Shown: positions 1-5,910, counted from the first letter of the stretch. The stretch is DNA of 10,905 nt from Bacteroidota bacterium (GCA_024280195.1 JAJRQP010000313.1:1-10905); one strand, 5' to 3'. The notes: a model not told the origin generated them from the sequence alone. Translations and numbers: made by a program.

Positions 1-110
1 ACTCTTTTGTTGCGGAATCATGTGGAATGCGCAATGGCGCGTTGGTTATCTAATAGTTGGTTTTATAAGTTGTTCTACAAAAGAAAAGATAAGAAAAAGT
101 AAGCTGTTGG

Positions 111-187
111 GATAGAGATACTCTTTTACGTTTGGTCCGAGATGAAATCTCGAACCAGCGGTTTAGTTTGCTATTCGCGGACTAGCG
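111..187 (-). repeat. Partial REP composite (right end only), copy 0
   Basis: The hairpin at 134-156 reads GGT-C-CGAGAT-GAA-ATCTCG-A-ACC and is followed by AGCGG and, about 14 bases on, by CGCGGACTAGCGGAGG. The same hairpin and tail recur at 815-871 and, more diverged, at 1343-1400. On the minus strand the core reads CTGGTTCGAGATTTCATC. The bases to its left (GGGATAGAGAT..CTCTT) resemble the start of the RAYT fragment in the other copies, but the match soon fails, so only one end is present. Function is inferred from the family: REP hairpins are substrates of RAYT transposases and are usually found after gene ends. Confidence 0.7.
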
Positions 188-224
188 GAGGAGGGCTAGA
201 AGGAAGACATTAGAAGCACAACTA

Positions 225-524
225 CTACGGAGCTGGTAACCGTGGCACATAAAACACTTTAGTAACATTCCTCAGTTGAAGTTCCATTATTTGCTTATTC
301 CAATCCTTGGGTTTATCATCTTGATAATAAAAAGGAAAGCCATTTGTAATCCAATTATCTCTGTACTCACTGAATGAATAATTTTTATTATGGTCATCAT
401 AACCAAATTCAAATCCACAACAAGAACAAACTTCAAATGACGGGCATGAGCCACTATTATCACTATACGGAGGTTCAAACAAATCACTATATCCACATAC
501 TGGACAAATACTCAACAAAATCAT
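225..524 (-). CDS. Small CPCC-type cysteine-rich zinc-ribbon protein
   Basis: A 99-residue protein, probably cytosolic. Its N-terminal third holds two cysteine knuckles, C7-P-V-C10 and C33-S-C35-C36-G37, followed by FEFGYDD at about 38-44, which fits a zinc ribbon. A stretch rich in Tyr, Trp and Asp follows (YRDNWITNGFPFYYQDD, about 54-70), then a PKDW motif. This layout resembles the Cys_rich_CPCC family of small Firmicutes and Bacteroidota proteins, whose biochemical role is not established to my knowledge. The ATG at 522-524 is the only sensible start before the cysteines; no ribosome binding site is visible, as is usual in Bacteroidota. The gene stands alone between a REP hairpin downstream and a RAYT-bearing repeat upstream. 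A possible remnant of an interrupted gene ends only five bases before its start, so it may once have been second in a small operon. The product looks intact; the role is unknown. Confidence 0.75.
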   Translation of the reverse strand: MILLSICPVCGYSDLFEPPYSDNSGSCPSFEVCSCCGFEFGYDDHNKNYSFSEYRDNWITNGFPFYYQDDKPKDWNKQIMELQLRNVTKVFYVPRLPAP

Positions 525-529
525 AACTG

Positions 530-592
530 TTATTTAATTAAATCAGAGGCTGCTTGTCCTAAATCTTTTTTCACATTATCCTTAAAACAACC
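530..592 (-). pseudogene. Possible C-terminal remnant of an interrupted gene
   Basis: On the minus strand, just beyond the edge of the repeat at 591, a short open frame reads GCFKDNVKKDLGQAASDLIK and ends with TAA at 530-532, five bases before the CPCC gene. Its lysine-rich, helix-like composition and its position right at the element boundary suggest the tail of a gene split by the repeat. The matching head may be the lipoprotein N-terminus at 863-970 on the same strand. The stretch is too short to exclude chance. Confidence 0.3.
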
Positions 593-871
593 CAAAGCTG
601 GTGCGCGATTTCATCGCGTTCATCCTTAACCTATCTAACCTCAACAACTCCATCTACCAATCCTTTTTTTCTGTATAGTCAAAACACAGCTATATAAATA
701 TTGCTCAGGTCTAAAAACCAAACCTGCATCTACTCGATTACTGTGAATATACTTAATTTTTTCAAAAGTTACTTTATTACTTCTAACTTCGGGACAGAGA
801 TGGCTCTAATGTTTGGTCCGAGATGCAATCTCGAACCAGCGGAGTAGGTTGTTATTCGCGGACTAGCGGAG
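591..871 (-). repeat. REP-bounded composite element carrying a RAYT 3' fragment, copy 1
   Basis: The left end (591-625) is CCCAAAGCTGGT followed by the hairpin CGCGAT-TTC-ATCGCG (604-618). The right end is the inverted hairpin GGTC-CGAGAT-GCA-ATCTCG-AACC (815-837), followed by AGCGG and CGCGGACTAGCGGAGG. Between them lies the end of a RAYT gene on the minus strand. Copy 2 has the same ends and the same interior order; outside CCCAAAGCT the flanks of the two copies differ at once, so this is a defined unit and not a long duplication. It lies between the two proposed halves of a small lipoprotein gene. The hairpins share the core CTGGTKCGMGATTTCATC in opposite orientations, so they act as terminal inverted repeats. 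Mobility is an inference. Confidence 0.75.
631..805 (-). pseudogene. RAYT (TnpA_REP) transposase, C-terminal fragment with frameshift
   Basis: The minus strand encodes SHLCPEVRSNKVTFEK, KYIHSNRVDAGLVFRPE and QYLYS, the signature end of the REP-associated tyrosine transposase family (usual form YIHNNPVxAG.V..PEdYlYSSA.DY.G.KG). After QYLYS the frame is lost; a net two-base deletion relative to copy 2 moves the tail (KKGLVDGVVEVR, stop at 631-633) into another frame. A TAG lies just before the first codon listed. The catalytic N-terminal part, with the HUH His pair and the Tyr, is absent, so the fragment cannot be active. Copy 2 at 1112-1288 is less damaged. Confidence 0.8.
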
Positions 872-970
872 GGATTCTTCTATTTGGGCCTTTCCATCAT
901 TCGAGCAACCCAAAAGAAAAATTCCCGCGAAAATTATACATGCTGTTTTTTTGTTAAAAAATAATTTCAT
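863..970 (-). pseudogene. Truncated lipoprotein gene (signal peptide only)
   Basis: A 35-codon minus-strand frame starts at the ATG at 968-970 with MKLFFNKKTACIIFAGIF, then LLGC-SNDGKAQIEES. It has a basic n-region, a hydrophobic h-region at about residues 10-20 and a lipobox L-L-G-C with the acceptor Cys22, all typical of a signal-peptidase-II lipoprotein. The last codons and the TAG stop (863-865) come from the end of the repeat (CCGCTAG), so the native gene is cut at about residue 33. The element probably inserted into it. A tail in the same direction may survive at 530-592. It could also be expressed as a 35-residue mini-lipoprotein, but nothing supports that. Confidence 0.6.
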
Positions 971-1073
971 TTATTCGAATTTAGCTTTACTCTGTTTCCT
1001 TTCACCTCTGCCCCCTTGTAAATTCGTAAACAGTGTTTTGCCAATTATTTTTGTTGCTTTAATATCGAATCCC

Positions 1074-1400
1074 CAAAGCTGGTGCGCGATTTCATCGCGT
1101 TCATCCTTAACCTACTTAACCACAATAATTCCATCTATCATTCCTTTTTCTCCTGTAGAATCAATAACACTACTATATAAATGATATTCAGGTTTAAAAA
1201 CTAAACCTGCATCTACTGGCTTACTGTGAATATACTTATTTTTTTGAAAAGGAACTTTATTGCTTCCAACTTCGGAACAGAGATGGTTCTAACGTTTGGC
1301 TTTAGAAGCACCTTCTTCATGTTTCAGAATCAGGTAGAATGCGGTCCGAGATAAAATCTCGAACCAGCGGTTTTTCTTATTACTCGTGGACTATCCGGGG
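1074..1400 (-). repeat. REP-bounded composite element carrying a RAYT 3' fragment, copy 2
   Basis: It has the same layout as copy 1: CCCAAAGCTGGT plus the hairpin CGCGAT-TTC-ATCGCG (1085-1099) on the left, a RAYT end on the minus strand, and the inverted hairpin GGTC-CGAGAT-AAA-ATCTCG-AACC (1343-1365) on the right. The right tail (CTCGTGGACTATCCGGGG) is a degraded form of the CGCGGACTAGCGGAGG of the other copies. Compared with copy 1 it has about 47 extra bases (roughly 1299-1343) between the transposase fragment and the right hairpin. The end of that extra stretch, GAATCAGGTAGAATGCG, resembles bases 15-31 of the window at 15 of 17 positions. Confidence 0.75.
1112..1288 (-). pseudogene. RAYT (TnpA_REP) transposase, 58-codon C-terminal fragment
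   Basis: The frame is uninterrupted and reads NHLCSEVGSNKVPFQK, KYIHSKPVDAGLVFKPE, YHLYSSVIDSTGEKG and MIDGIIVVK, ending with TAG at 1112-1114. This follows the C-terminus of IS200/IS605-like REP-associated transposases closely (YIH.NPV.AGLV..PE.YlYSSa.Dy.GeKG). In-frame TAG lies immediately before the fragment, and no HUH motif or catalytic Tyr is present within the window, so it is a remnant. The REP hairpin at 1085-1099 sits 12 bases past the stop, as expected for REPs next to a RAYT gene. Family assignment is by motif recognition. Confidence 0.8.
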
Positions 1401-1490
1401 CACGATCAGGTTAGTTTATTCGTTCGCTAGCTTATAAAGTTTTTAATTTTTTGAGTAAATCTGACATTAGACGATTAACTGCTGGCCCCA

Positions 1491-1654
1491 TTTGTAGCTC
1501 ATTAACCATTACCATAGAGCTCATTTTGGTGTGTTTTTAAGCTGTATTCCTGTTGTTTTTGAGCTTTAAATTATTTGTAGCTCACTAATATTTGAATTTA
1601 CACAGATAATAGTGTATTTTTGAGCTTTAAACGATGCTGTTTTGAGCTTCAAAC
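1491..1654. repeat. 22-bp-periodic array of AGCT-centred motifs (likely operator array)
   Basis: Seven AGCT cores start at 1496, 1518, 1540, 1562, 1579, 1623 and 1645. The steps are 22, 22, 22, 17, 44 and 22, so the last three are again in a 22-bp register with one position (1601) lacking the core. Read on the minus strand all share one orientation, roughly RAGCTNNAAA: AAGCTCAAAA at three sites, GAGCTACAAA at two, CAGCTTAAAA and GAGCTCTATG. A 22-bp step is close to two helical turns, which would place bound proteins on one face of the DNA. The array ends 11 bases before the start of the wHTH-Fic gene and covers its promoter, so an operator for that protein is the simplest reading. Binding is inferred. 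Confidence 0.75.
1591..1622 (+). promoter_or_regulatory. Bacteroidota-type promoter of the wHTH-Fic gene
   Basis: TTTG at 1591-1594 (the -33 TTG is 1592-1594) is followed after 20 bases by TATTTTTG at 1615-1622, an exact TAnnTTTG -7 box. Transcription would begin near 1629, giving a leader of about 37 bases before the ATG at 1666. The -7 box overlaps the array motif centred on 1623, so a protein bound there would block RNA polymerase. Confidence 0.55.
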
Positions 1655-1665
1655 AAGAATAGACG

Positions 1666-2724
1666 ATGTTACCTGAAATAGACGATAAAATAATAAACGT
1701 AATTGCAACGAGCCCATTAAGTTCATCTAAAGAAATTTGGGAAACATTAAAAACCGAGCATCAAGGTTTTGAAATATCTTATGCGACATTGAAAAGAAGG
1801 TTGAATGGTTTAATGTCTAAGAATCTTGTTTCATTGACAGGAAAGGGTAGAGGAACAAAGTATATTATTAGCAAGGAGTTTCAGATATTATATCCTATTG
1901 ATGATGAAAGTTATTTCACAAAAGACATGTCCGATAGGAATGCAAAAAAAGGATTTAATTTTGATTTAATAACAGACGTATTAAAAGAAGCGAAACTATT
2001 TACTGAAGAGGAATTACAGAAATTAAATGGGCTTCAGGAAGAGTATACTGAGAATATAAATAAACTAACCGAAACGGAAAACAGAAAAGCGTTAGAGCAT
2101 TTATCAATTGATTTAAGCTGGAAATCATCAGAGATTGAAGGAAACACTTATACATTATTGGAAACTGAAGCTCTTTTGAAAAATAAAGAAACTGCAGAAG
2201 GTAAAACAATGGAAGAGGCTAATATGTTGCTTAATCACAAAGAAGCGCTCGATTTTTTGATTCAGGAGAAAACTTATTTGAAGCCACTCACCGTTGCTAA
2301 AATTGAAAATATACACAGCTTACTAGTAAAAAACTTAAACATTGACAGAAACATTAGAAAAGGTATTGTGTCGGTAACAGGAACAAATTACAAGCCTTTG
2401 GATAATGAACATCAAATTAAAGAAGCTCTCCAAGATATGTGTGAAATCGTTAATAAGCGGGAAAACATCTTTGAAAAATCATTGTTGTTATTAGTATTTA
2501 TATCGTATATACAAGCATTTGGAGATGGTAATAAAAGAACGGCAAGAATAATTAGCAATGGAGTTTTAATCCAAAATAATTATTGTCCAATTTCATTTCT
2601 TACGATAGATTCTGTAAAATATAAGAAAGCAATGTTAGTTTTTTACGAACAAAATAACCTTAGCTCTTTCAAGAGAATATTTATTGACCAATTTGAGTAC
2701 GCAGCGATTACTTACTTTTCTTAG
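1666..2724 (+). CDS. Winged-helix DNA-binding Fic-domain protein, catalytic His replaced by Gln
   Basis: A 352-residue protein. Residues 1-70 look like a winged helix-turn-helix (LSSSKEIWETL, then SYATLKRRLNGLMSKNLV and a KGRGTKYIIS wing). The Fic fold follows. The inhibitory motif is S154-S-E-I-E158-G-N160, which in active enzymes places Glu against the ATP site. The Fic loop is QAFGDGNKRTAR at 283-294, where the family has HPFxDGNGR or HPFGDGNKR. Codon 283 is CAA (Gln), one transversion away from His, so the residue needed for AMP transfer is missing while the phosphate-binding GNKR-TAR part is kept. Length and the C-terminal helix (KKAMLVFYEQNN, FIDQFEYA) are normal, with no frameshift. 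Upstream lies a periodic AGCT array over its promoter. I infer a DNA-binding regulator that may still bind a nucleotide. It is not part of a visible toxin-antitoxin pair; no partner gene adjoins it. Confidence 0.85.
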   Translation: MLPEIDDKIINVIATSPLSSSKEIWETLKTEHQGFEISYATLKRRLNGLMSKNLVSLTGKGRGTKYIISKEFQILYPIDDESYFTKDMSDRNAKKGFNFDLITDVLKEAKLFTEEELQKLNGLQEEYTENINKLTETENRKALEHLSIDLSWKSSEIEGNTYTLLETEALLKNKETAEGKTMEEANMLLNHKEALDFLIQEKTYLKPLTVAKIENIHSLLVKNLNIDRNIRKGIVSVTGTNYKPLDNEHQIKEALQDMCEIVNKRENIFEKSLLLLVFISYIQAFGDGNKRTARIISNGVLIQNNYCPISFLTIDSVKYKKAMLVFYEQNNLSSFKRIFIDQFEYAAITYFS

Positions 2725-2835
2725 GACATCATTTCTTAAAGCCAAGAGTTATGTAATTGAATATGAGGTTATTTAGAACGAGAGTGAAATTCGCTTTTGA
2801 TAGCTAAATCAACTGTATTGAATCTTATTGAGTTA

Positions 2836-2858
2836 AATTGATATTCAATTATTTTTTT
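2836..2858 (+). terminator. Weak possible terminator after the Fic gene
   Basis: AATTGA-TAT-TCAATT (2836-2850) is followed by a run of seven T (2852-2858). The stem has only six pairs, one of them G-C, so its strength is doubtful. The rest of the gap 2725-2896 shows nothing else I can identify. Confidence 0.3.
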
Positions 2859-2896
2859 AGTGATAATTCAGCACTAAATTACCTGCTATAAAAACG

Positions 2897-2922
2897 AAAA
2901 GCCCTGTGTTAACAGGGCTTTT
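2897..2922 (-). terminator. Strong intrinsic terminator of the tRNA unit
   Basis: AAAAGCCCTGT (2897-2907), the loop GTTA, and ACAGGGCTTTT (2912-2922) form a perfect 11-bp stem with T-tracts on both strands. It lies 12 bases beyond the 3' end of tRNA-Leu and should end the tRNA transcript. Its symmetry means it can also stop plus-strand transcripts coming from the Fic gene. Confidence 0.85.
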
Positions 2923-2934
2923 GTCGTTTAAAAG

Positions 2935-3018
2935 TACTCGAGGCGGGACTTGAACCCGCACGCCCCGAAGAGCACAGGATTTTAAGTCCGGCGTGTCTAC
3001 CAATTCCACCACTCGAGC
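2935..3018 (-). tRNA. tRNA-Leu (anticodon TAA)
   Basis: An 84-nt class II tRNA. Acceptor arms GCTCGAG and CTCGAGT pair with one G-U at the end, and the discriminator base is A. The D loop contains the conserved GG. The anticodon loop CTTAAAA gives TAA, reading UUA. A long variable arm (around CTCTTCGGGG) and the T arm GCGGG-TTCAAGT-CCCGC follow. CCA is not encoded. The anticodon stem CCGGA/TCCTG has one C-U mismatch in its second pair. It is the second gene of a two-tRNA unit, 62 bases after tRNA-Gly. Confidence 0.95.
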
Positions 3019-3080
3019 ATTTATCTATTCGGACTGAATAAATAAGGTAGTATTTATTGCGATTAACTTCACTTCGCTGG

Positions 3081-3153
3081 AGCGGGAGACGGGGCTCAAA
3101 CCCGCGACCTCCACCTTGGCAAGGTGGCGCTCTATCAGCTGAGCTACTCTCGC
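3081..3153 (-). tRNA. tRNA-Gly (anticodon GCC)
   Basis: A 73-nt tRNA. The anticodon stem CACCT-TGCCA-AGGTG region gives loop TTGCCAA and anticodon GCC, reading GGC and GGU. CCA is not encoded; the discriminator is T. Two points are unusual. The acceptor stem GCGAGAG/CTCCCGC has an A4-C69 mismatch. Position 19 in the D loop (AGCTGATA) is A and position 56 in the T loop (TTTGAGC) is T, so the near-universal G19-C56 tertiary pair is replaced by a matching A19-U56 pair. It is the first gene of the tRNA unit; the gene is probably functional. Confidence 0.93.
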
Positions 3154-3171
3154 TTATATTTCAATTTTTTT

Positions 3172-3193
3172 CCGTTGCAACGTTCTGCAACGG
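3172..3193. other. Inverted repeat in the tRNA leader
   Basis: CCGTTGCA (3172-3179), six bases, then TGCAACGG (3186-3193) form a perfect 8-bp stem. It lies between mutS and tRNA-Gly, just downstream of the proposed tRNA promoter. On the minus strand it is followed by A residues, not T, so it does not look like a terminator for mutS. It could be a leader hairpin or a processing site. Confidence 0.5.
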
Positions 3194-3197
3194 GCGA

Positions 3198-3227
3198 CAA
3201 ATGTACTAAGTTTTTCTAAACTACAAA
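3198..3227 (-). promoter_or_regulatory. Promoter of the tRNA-Gly/tRNA-Leu unit
   Basis: On the minus strand TTTG (3227-3224) is followed after 18 bases by TACATTTG (3205-3198), an exact TAnnTTTG box. The expected start is near 3191, about 38 bases before tRNA-Gly. The spacer is slightly shorter than the usual 19-21. It lets the tRNAs be made independently of mutS, whose stop is only 18 bases upstream of the -33 box. Confidence 0.5.
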
Positions 3228-3245
3228 CACTGAAACCAAAAAAAA

Positions 3246-5882
3246 TTAACCTCCTGTCAATTTTTTTATTTCATTGAGCTTCATTAATGCTTCAACGGGG
3301 GTCAAGGTATTGATATCAATGCTTACCAATTCTTCTCTAATGTTCTCTAAAACAGGATCATTTAATTGAAAAAAGCTCAATTGCATATCTTCCAAATCGG
3401 GTGAAGGAGATTTCCTCTTCGTTTTGCTTTTTCCTTTCGACTCTGTCAATTCATGGGAAGACTCCAATTGCACCAACATACTTTCTGCTCGTTGCAAAAC
3501 TTGCTGTGGCATTCCTGCTAATCGCGCGACGTGAATACCAAAAGAATGCTCACTCCCACCTTCGACCAACTTACGCAAGAAGAGAATTTTCTTCCCCACC
3601 TCTTTTACCGAAACATTGAAATTTTTAATGCGAGAAAAACGATTCGTCATCTCATTTAATTCATGATAATGCGTAGCAAATAAAGTTTTGCCCTTCATTT
3701 TTGGATGCTCGTGAATGTATTCTGCAATTGCCCACGCAATAGAAATTCCATCGTAAGTGCTTGTGCCTCTGCCTATTTCATCGAGTAGAATTAAAGAACG
3801 ATTCGATAAATTATTCAAAATACTTGAGGTCTCGTTCATCTCAACCATGAAGGTTGATTCTCCAGAAGAAATGTTATCCGATGCTCCAACACGCGTAAAA
3901 ACTTTGTCAACGAGGCCTAATTCTGCGGAAGATGCAGGAACAAAACTTCCCATTTGTGCCATCAAAGAAATCAATGCTACCTGTCGAAGCAACGCACTCT
4001 TACCTGACATATTTGGACCGGTAATCATCATGATTTGCTGTGAATCGTTGTCCAAATAAACATCATTTGCAATGTATTCTTCTCCCGTTTTTAATTGTTT
4101 TTCAATCACAGGGTGACGGCCCGCTTTTATGTCAATCGCAAATCCTTCGTTAACCGAAGGCTTGCAATAATCGTTGTTTTTGGCTGTCTCGGAGAATGAT
4201 AAAAAGCAATCCAATTGCGCTATCAAGAAGGCATTCAATTGAATTGGTTGAATATAGTCTGCCATTGCAAAAACTAAATCTTGGTACAAGCGAGTTTCAA
4301 TTGCAACGATTTTCTCTTCAGCCCCCAAAATTTTACCTTCGTATTCTTTTAATTCTTCGGTGATGTAGCGTTCAGCATTTACCAAAGTTTGCTTTCTCAC
4401 CCATTCTTCCGGAACTTTATCCTTGTGTGTGTTTCTTACTTCTAAGTAGTAGCCAAACACATTATTGAACGCCACTTTTAAACTTGGAATGCCTGTTCTT
4501 TCGCTTTCTCTTTTTTGCAATTGCTCCAAATAATCTTTTCCTGAGAATGAAATCGCACGAAGTTCATCTAATTCTTTATTAAAACCATCGGCAATCACTT
4601 TTCCTTTTCCAATGTGCAAAACAGGATCCTCTTGCATCGTTTTCTCAATAAGAGAAAGAAGTTCTTCACACGGATTGATTCTATCAGCAATACGCTTCAA
4701 AACATCTGTTTCTTCCGAAGAAATTAATTCTTTAATCGGTTGCATTTGAAGCAGAGTACGTTTCAAAGAAATGACTTCTTTCGGATTGACTTTTCCAACA
4801 GCAACTTTAGAAATTAAGCGTTCTAAATCGTGAATTTGCTTCAGGCGCTCTCCCAGTTCAAAAACAATCGTGTCATTATTATAGAATGATTCCACTGCAT
4901 CCAATCGATCTTGAATGGGTTTCAAATCTTTTAACGGAAGCACCATCCAACGTTTCATCATACGCCCACCCATCGGAGTTTTTGTAGAATCAATGACTTG
5001 AATTAAGGTCGTAGCATTCTCGTGTGGAGAACTAATTAATTCGAGGTTGCGAATCGTAAATCGATCCAACCAAACGTATTTTTCTTCTTCTATCCTCGAA
5101 ATCGCTGTAATATGACCCAGCCTATCGTGTTGATTTTCTGATAGATAGTGGATAGCTGCTCCTGCAGAAATAATTCCTGCCTCTAAGGAATTGATTCCAA
5201 AACCTTTCAATGACTTGGTACCAAATTGCTTGTTCAAGCTCTCAATGGCATAGTCTTCAGTAAATACCCAATCTTCAATTCTAAACGAATAATACTTGTT
5301 TCCAAATGCTTCGTCGTATTGTTTTGAATTGCGTTTATTGTAAATAATCTCTGTGGGTTCAAATCCTTGAATCAACTTCTCGATGTATTCTTTATCTCCT
5401 TCTGCTACTAAAAATTCTCCCGTAGAAACATCCAAGAAAGAAATTCCAAGAAGGTCTTTCTCAAAATGAACGGTACACAAAAAATTATTTTTCTTTTGAT
5501 CTAAAACTTGGTCATTGAAAGAAACACCTGGAGTTACCAATTCTGTCACCCCTCGTTTCACAATTGTTTTGGTCATTTTCGGGTCTTCCAATTGGTCGCA
5601 AATAGCTACTCGTTGACCTGCACGAACCAATTTTGGCAAATACGTATCAAGAGAATGATGAGGAAAACCAGCTAATTCAATCGGCCCCGCTGCTCCGTTC
5701 CCTCTTTTTGTGAGAACGATTCCCAAAATCTTAGAAGTAACAATCGCATCTTCGCCAAAAGTTTCGTAAAAATCACCCACCCTAAAAAGCAGTAAAGCCT
5801 GGGGGTGACGAGATTTAATCGCATTGTATTGTTTCATCAATGGCGTCTCTTTTTTACCTTTTTCTGCTTTTATTTTCGTCAA
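3246..5882 (-). CDS. mutS: DNA mismatch repair ATPase MutS
   Basis: Full-length MutS1 of 878 residues. It recognises base mismatches and small loops in DNA as a dimer and recruits MutL. The mismatch-contact motif is F38-Y39-E40 in GDFYETFGEDA. The ATPase domain has Walker A GPNMSGKS at 622-629, Walker B LLLDE-type ILLDE with D701-E702, the GRGTSTYDG signature right after it, and the ATHYHEL switch. Near the C-terminus MQLSFFQL contains a likely beta-clamp binding motif (Q834-L-S-F-F838), and the end (LTPVEALMKLNEIKKL) matches the usual MutS tail. The ATG at 5880-5882 puts the FYE motif at the standard distance. It is divergent from the SpoU-family gene and ends 92 bases before tRNA-Gly on the same strand. 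mutL is not adjacent, which is common in this phylum. No defects seen. Confidence 0.98.
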   Translation of the reverse strand: MTKIKAEKGKKETPLMKQYNAIKSRHPQALLLFRVGDFYETFGEDAIVTSKILGIVLTKRGNGAAGPIELAGFPHHSLDTYLPKLVRAGQRVAICDQLEDPKMTKTIVKRGVTELVTPGVSFNDQVLDQKKNNFLCTVHFEKDLLGISFLDVSTGEFLVAEGDKEYIEKLIQGFEPTEIIYNKRNSKQYDEAFGNKYYSFRIEDWVFTEDYAIESLNKQFGTKSLKGFGINSLEAGIISAGAAIHYLSENQHDRLGHITAISRIEEEKYVWLDRFTIRNLELISSPHENATTLIQVIDSTKTPMGGRMMKRWMVLPLKDLKPIQDRLDAVESFYNNDTIVFELGERLKQIHDLERLISKVAVGKVNPKEVISLKRTLLQMQPIKELISSEETDVLKRIADRINPCEELLSLIEKTMQEDPVLHIGKGKVIADGFNKELDELRAISFSGKDYLEQLQKRESERTGIPSLKVAFNNVFGYYLEVRNTHKDKVPEEWVRKQTLVNAERYITEELKEYEGKILGAEEKIVAIETRLYQDLVFAMADYIQPIQLNAFLIAQLDCFLSFSETAKNNDYCKPSVNEGFAIDIKAGRHPVIEKQLKTGEEYIANDVYLDNDSQQIMMITGPNMSGKSALLRQVALISLMAQMGSFVPASSAELGLVDKVFTRVGASDNISSGESTFMVEMNETSSILNNLSNRSLILLDEIGRGTSTYDGISIAWAIAEYIHEHPKMKGKTLFATHYHELNEMTNRFSRIKNFNVSVKEVGKKILFLRKLVEGGSEHSFGIHVARLAGMPQQVLQRAESMLVQLESSHELTESKGKSKTKRKSPSPDLEDMQLSFFQLNDPVLENIREELVSIDINTLTPVEALMKLNEIKKLTGG

Positions 5883-5910
5883 GTCGATTGATTTTTTAAT
5901 TTTTGCAGTG

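Noticed and set aside
1..102. Open plus-strand frame from the window edge to TAA at 100-102, ending in a lysine-rich stretch, with a REP hairpin after it
   Set aside because: It could be the end of a gene, but it is only 33 codons, has no recognisable motif, and includes the 15-31 stretch that is repeated at 1327-1343 in non-coding sequence.
951..1184. 77-codon plus-strand frame
   Set aside because: It runs antisense across the lipoprotein start and the RAYT fragment, both better supported on the minus strand; its composition looks random.
1491..1654. CRISPR array or plasmid-type iterons
   Set aside because: The conserved core is about 10 bases, the intervals are not spacers of uniform type, and no cas or replication gene is near; an operator array fits better.
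1666..2724. Fic/Doc-type toxin-antitoxin locus
   Set aside because: The protein carries its own inhibitory motif and a DNA-binding domain, lacks the catalytic His, and no small antitoxin gene adjoins it.
3172..3193. Hairpin as the mutS terminator
   Set aside because: In the minus-strand direction the stem is followed by A residues, and it lies downstream of the proposed tRNA promoter.
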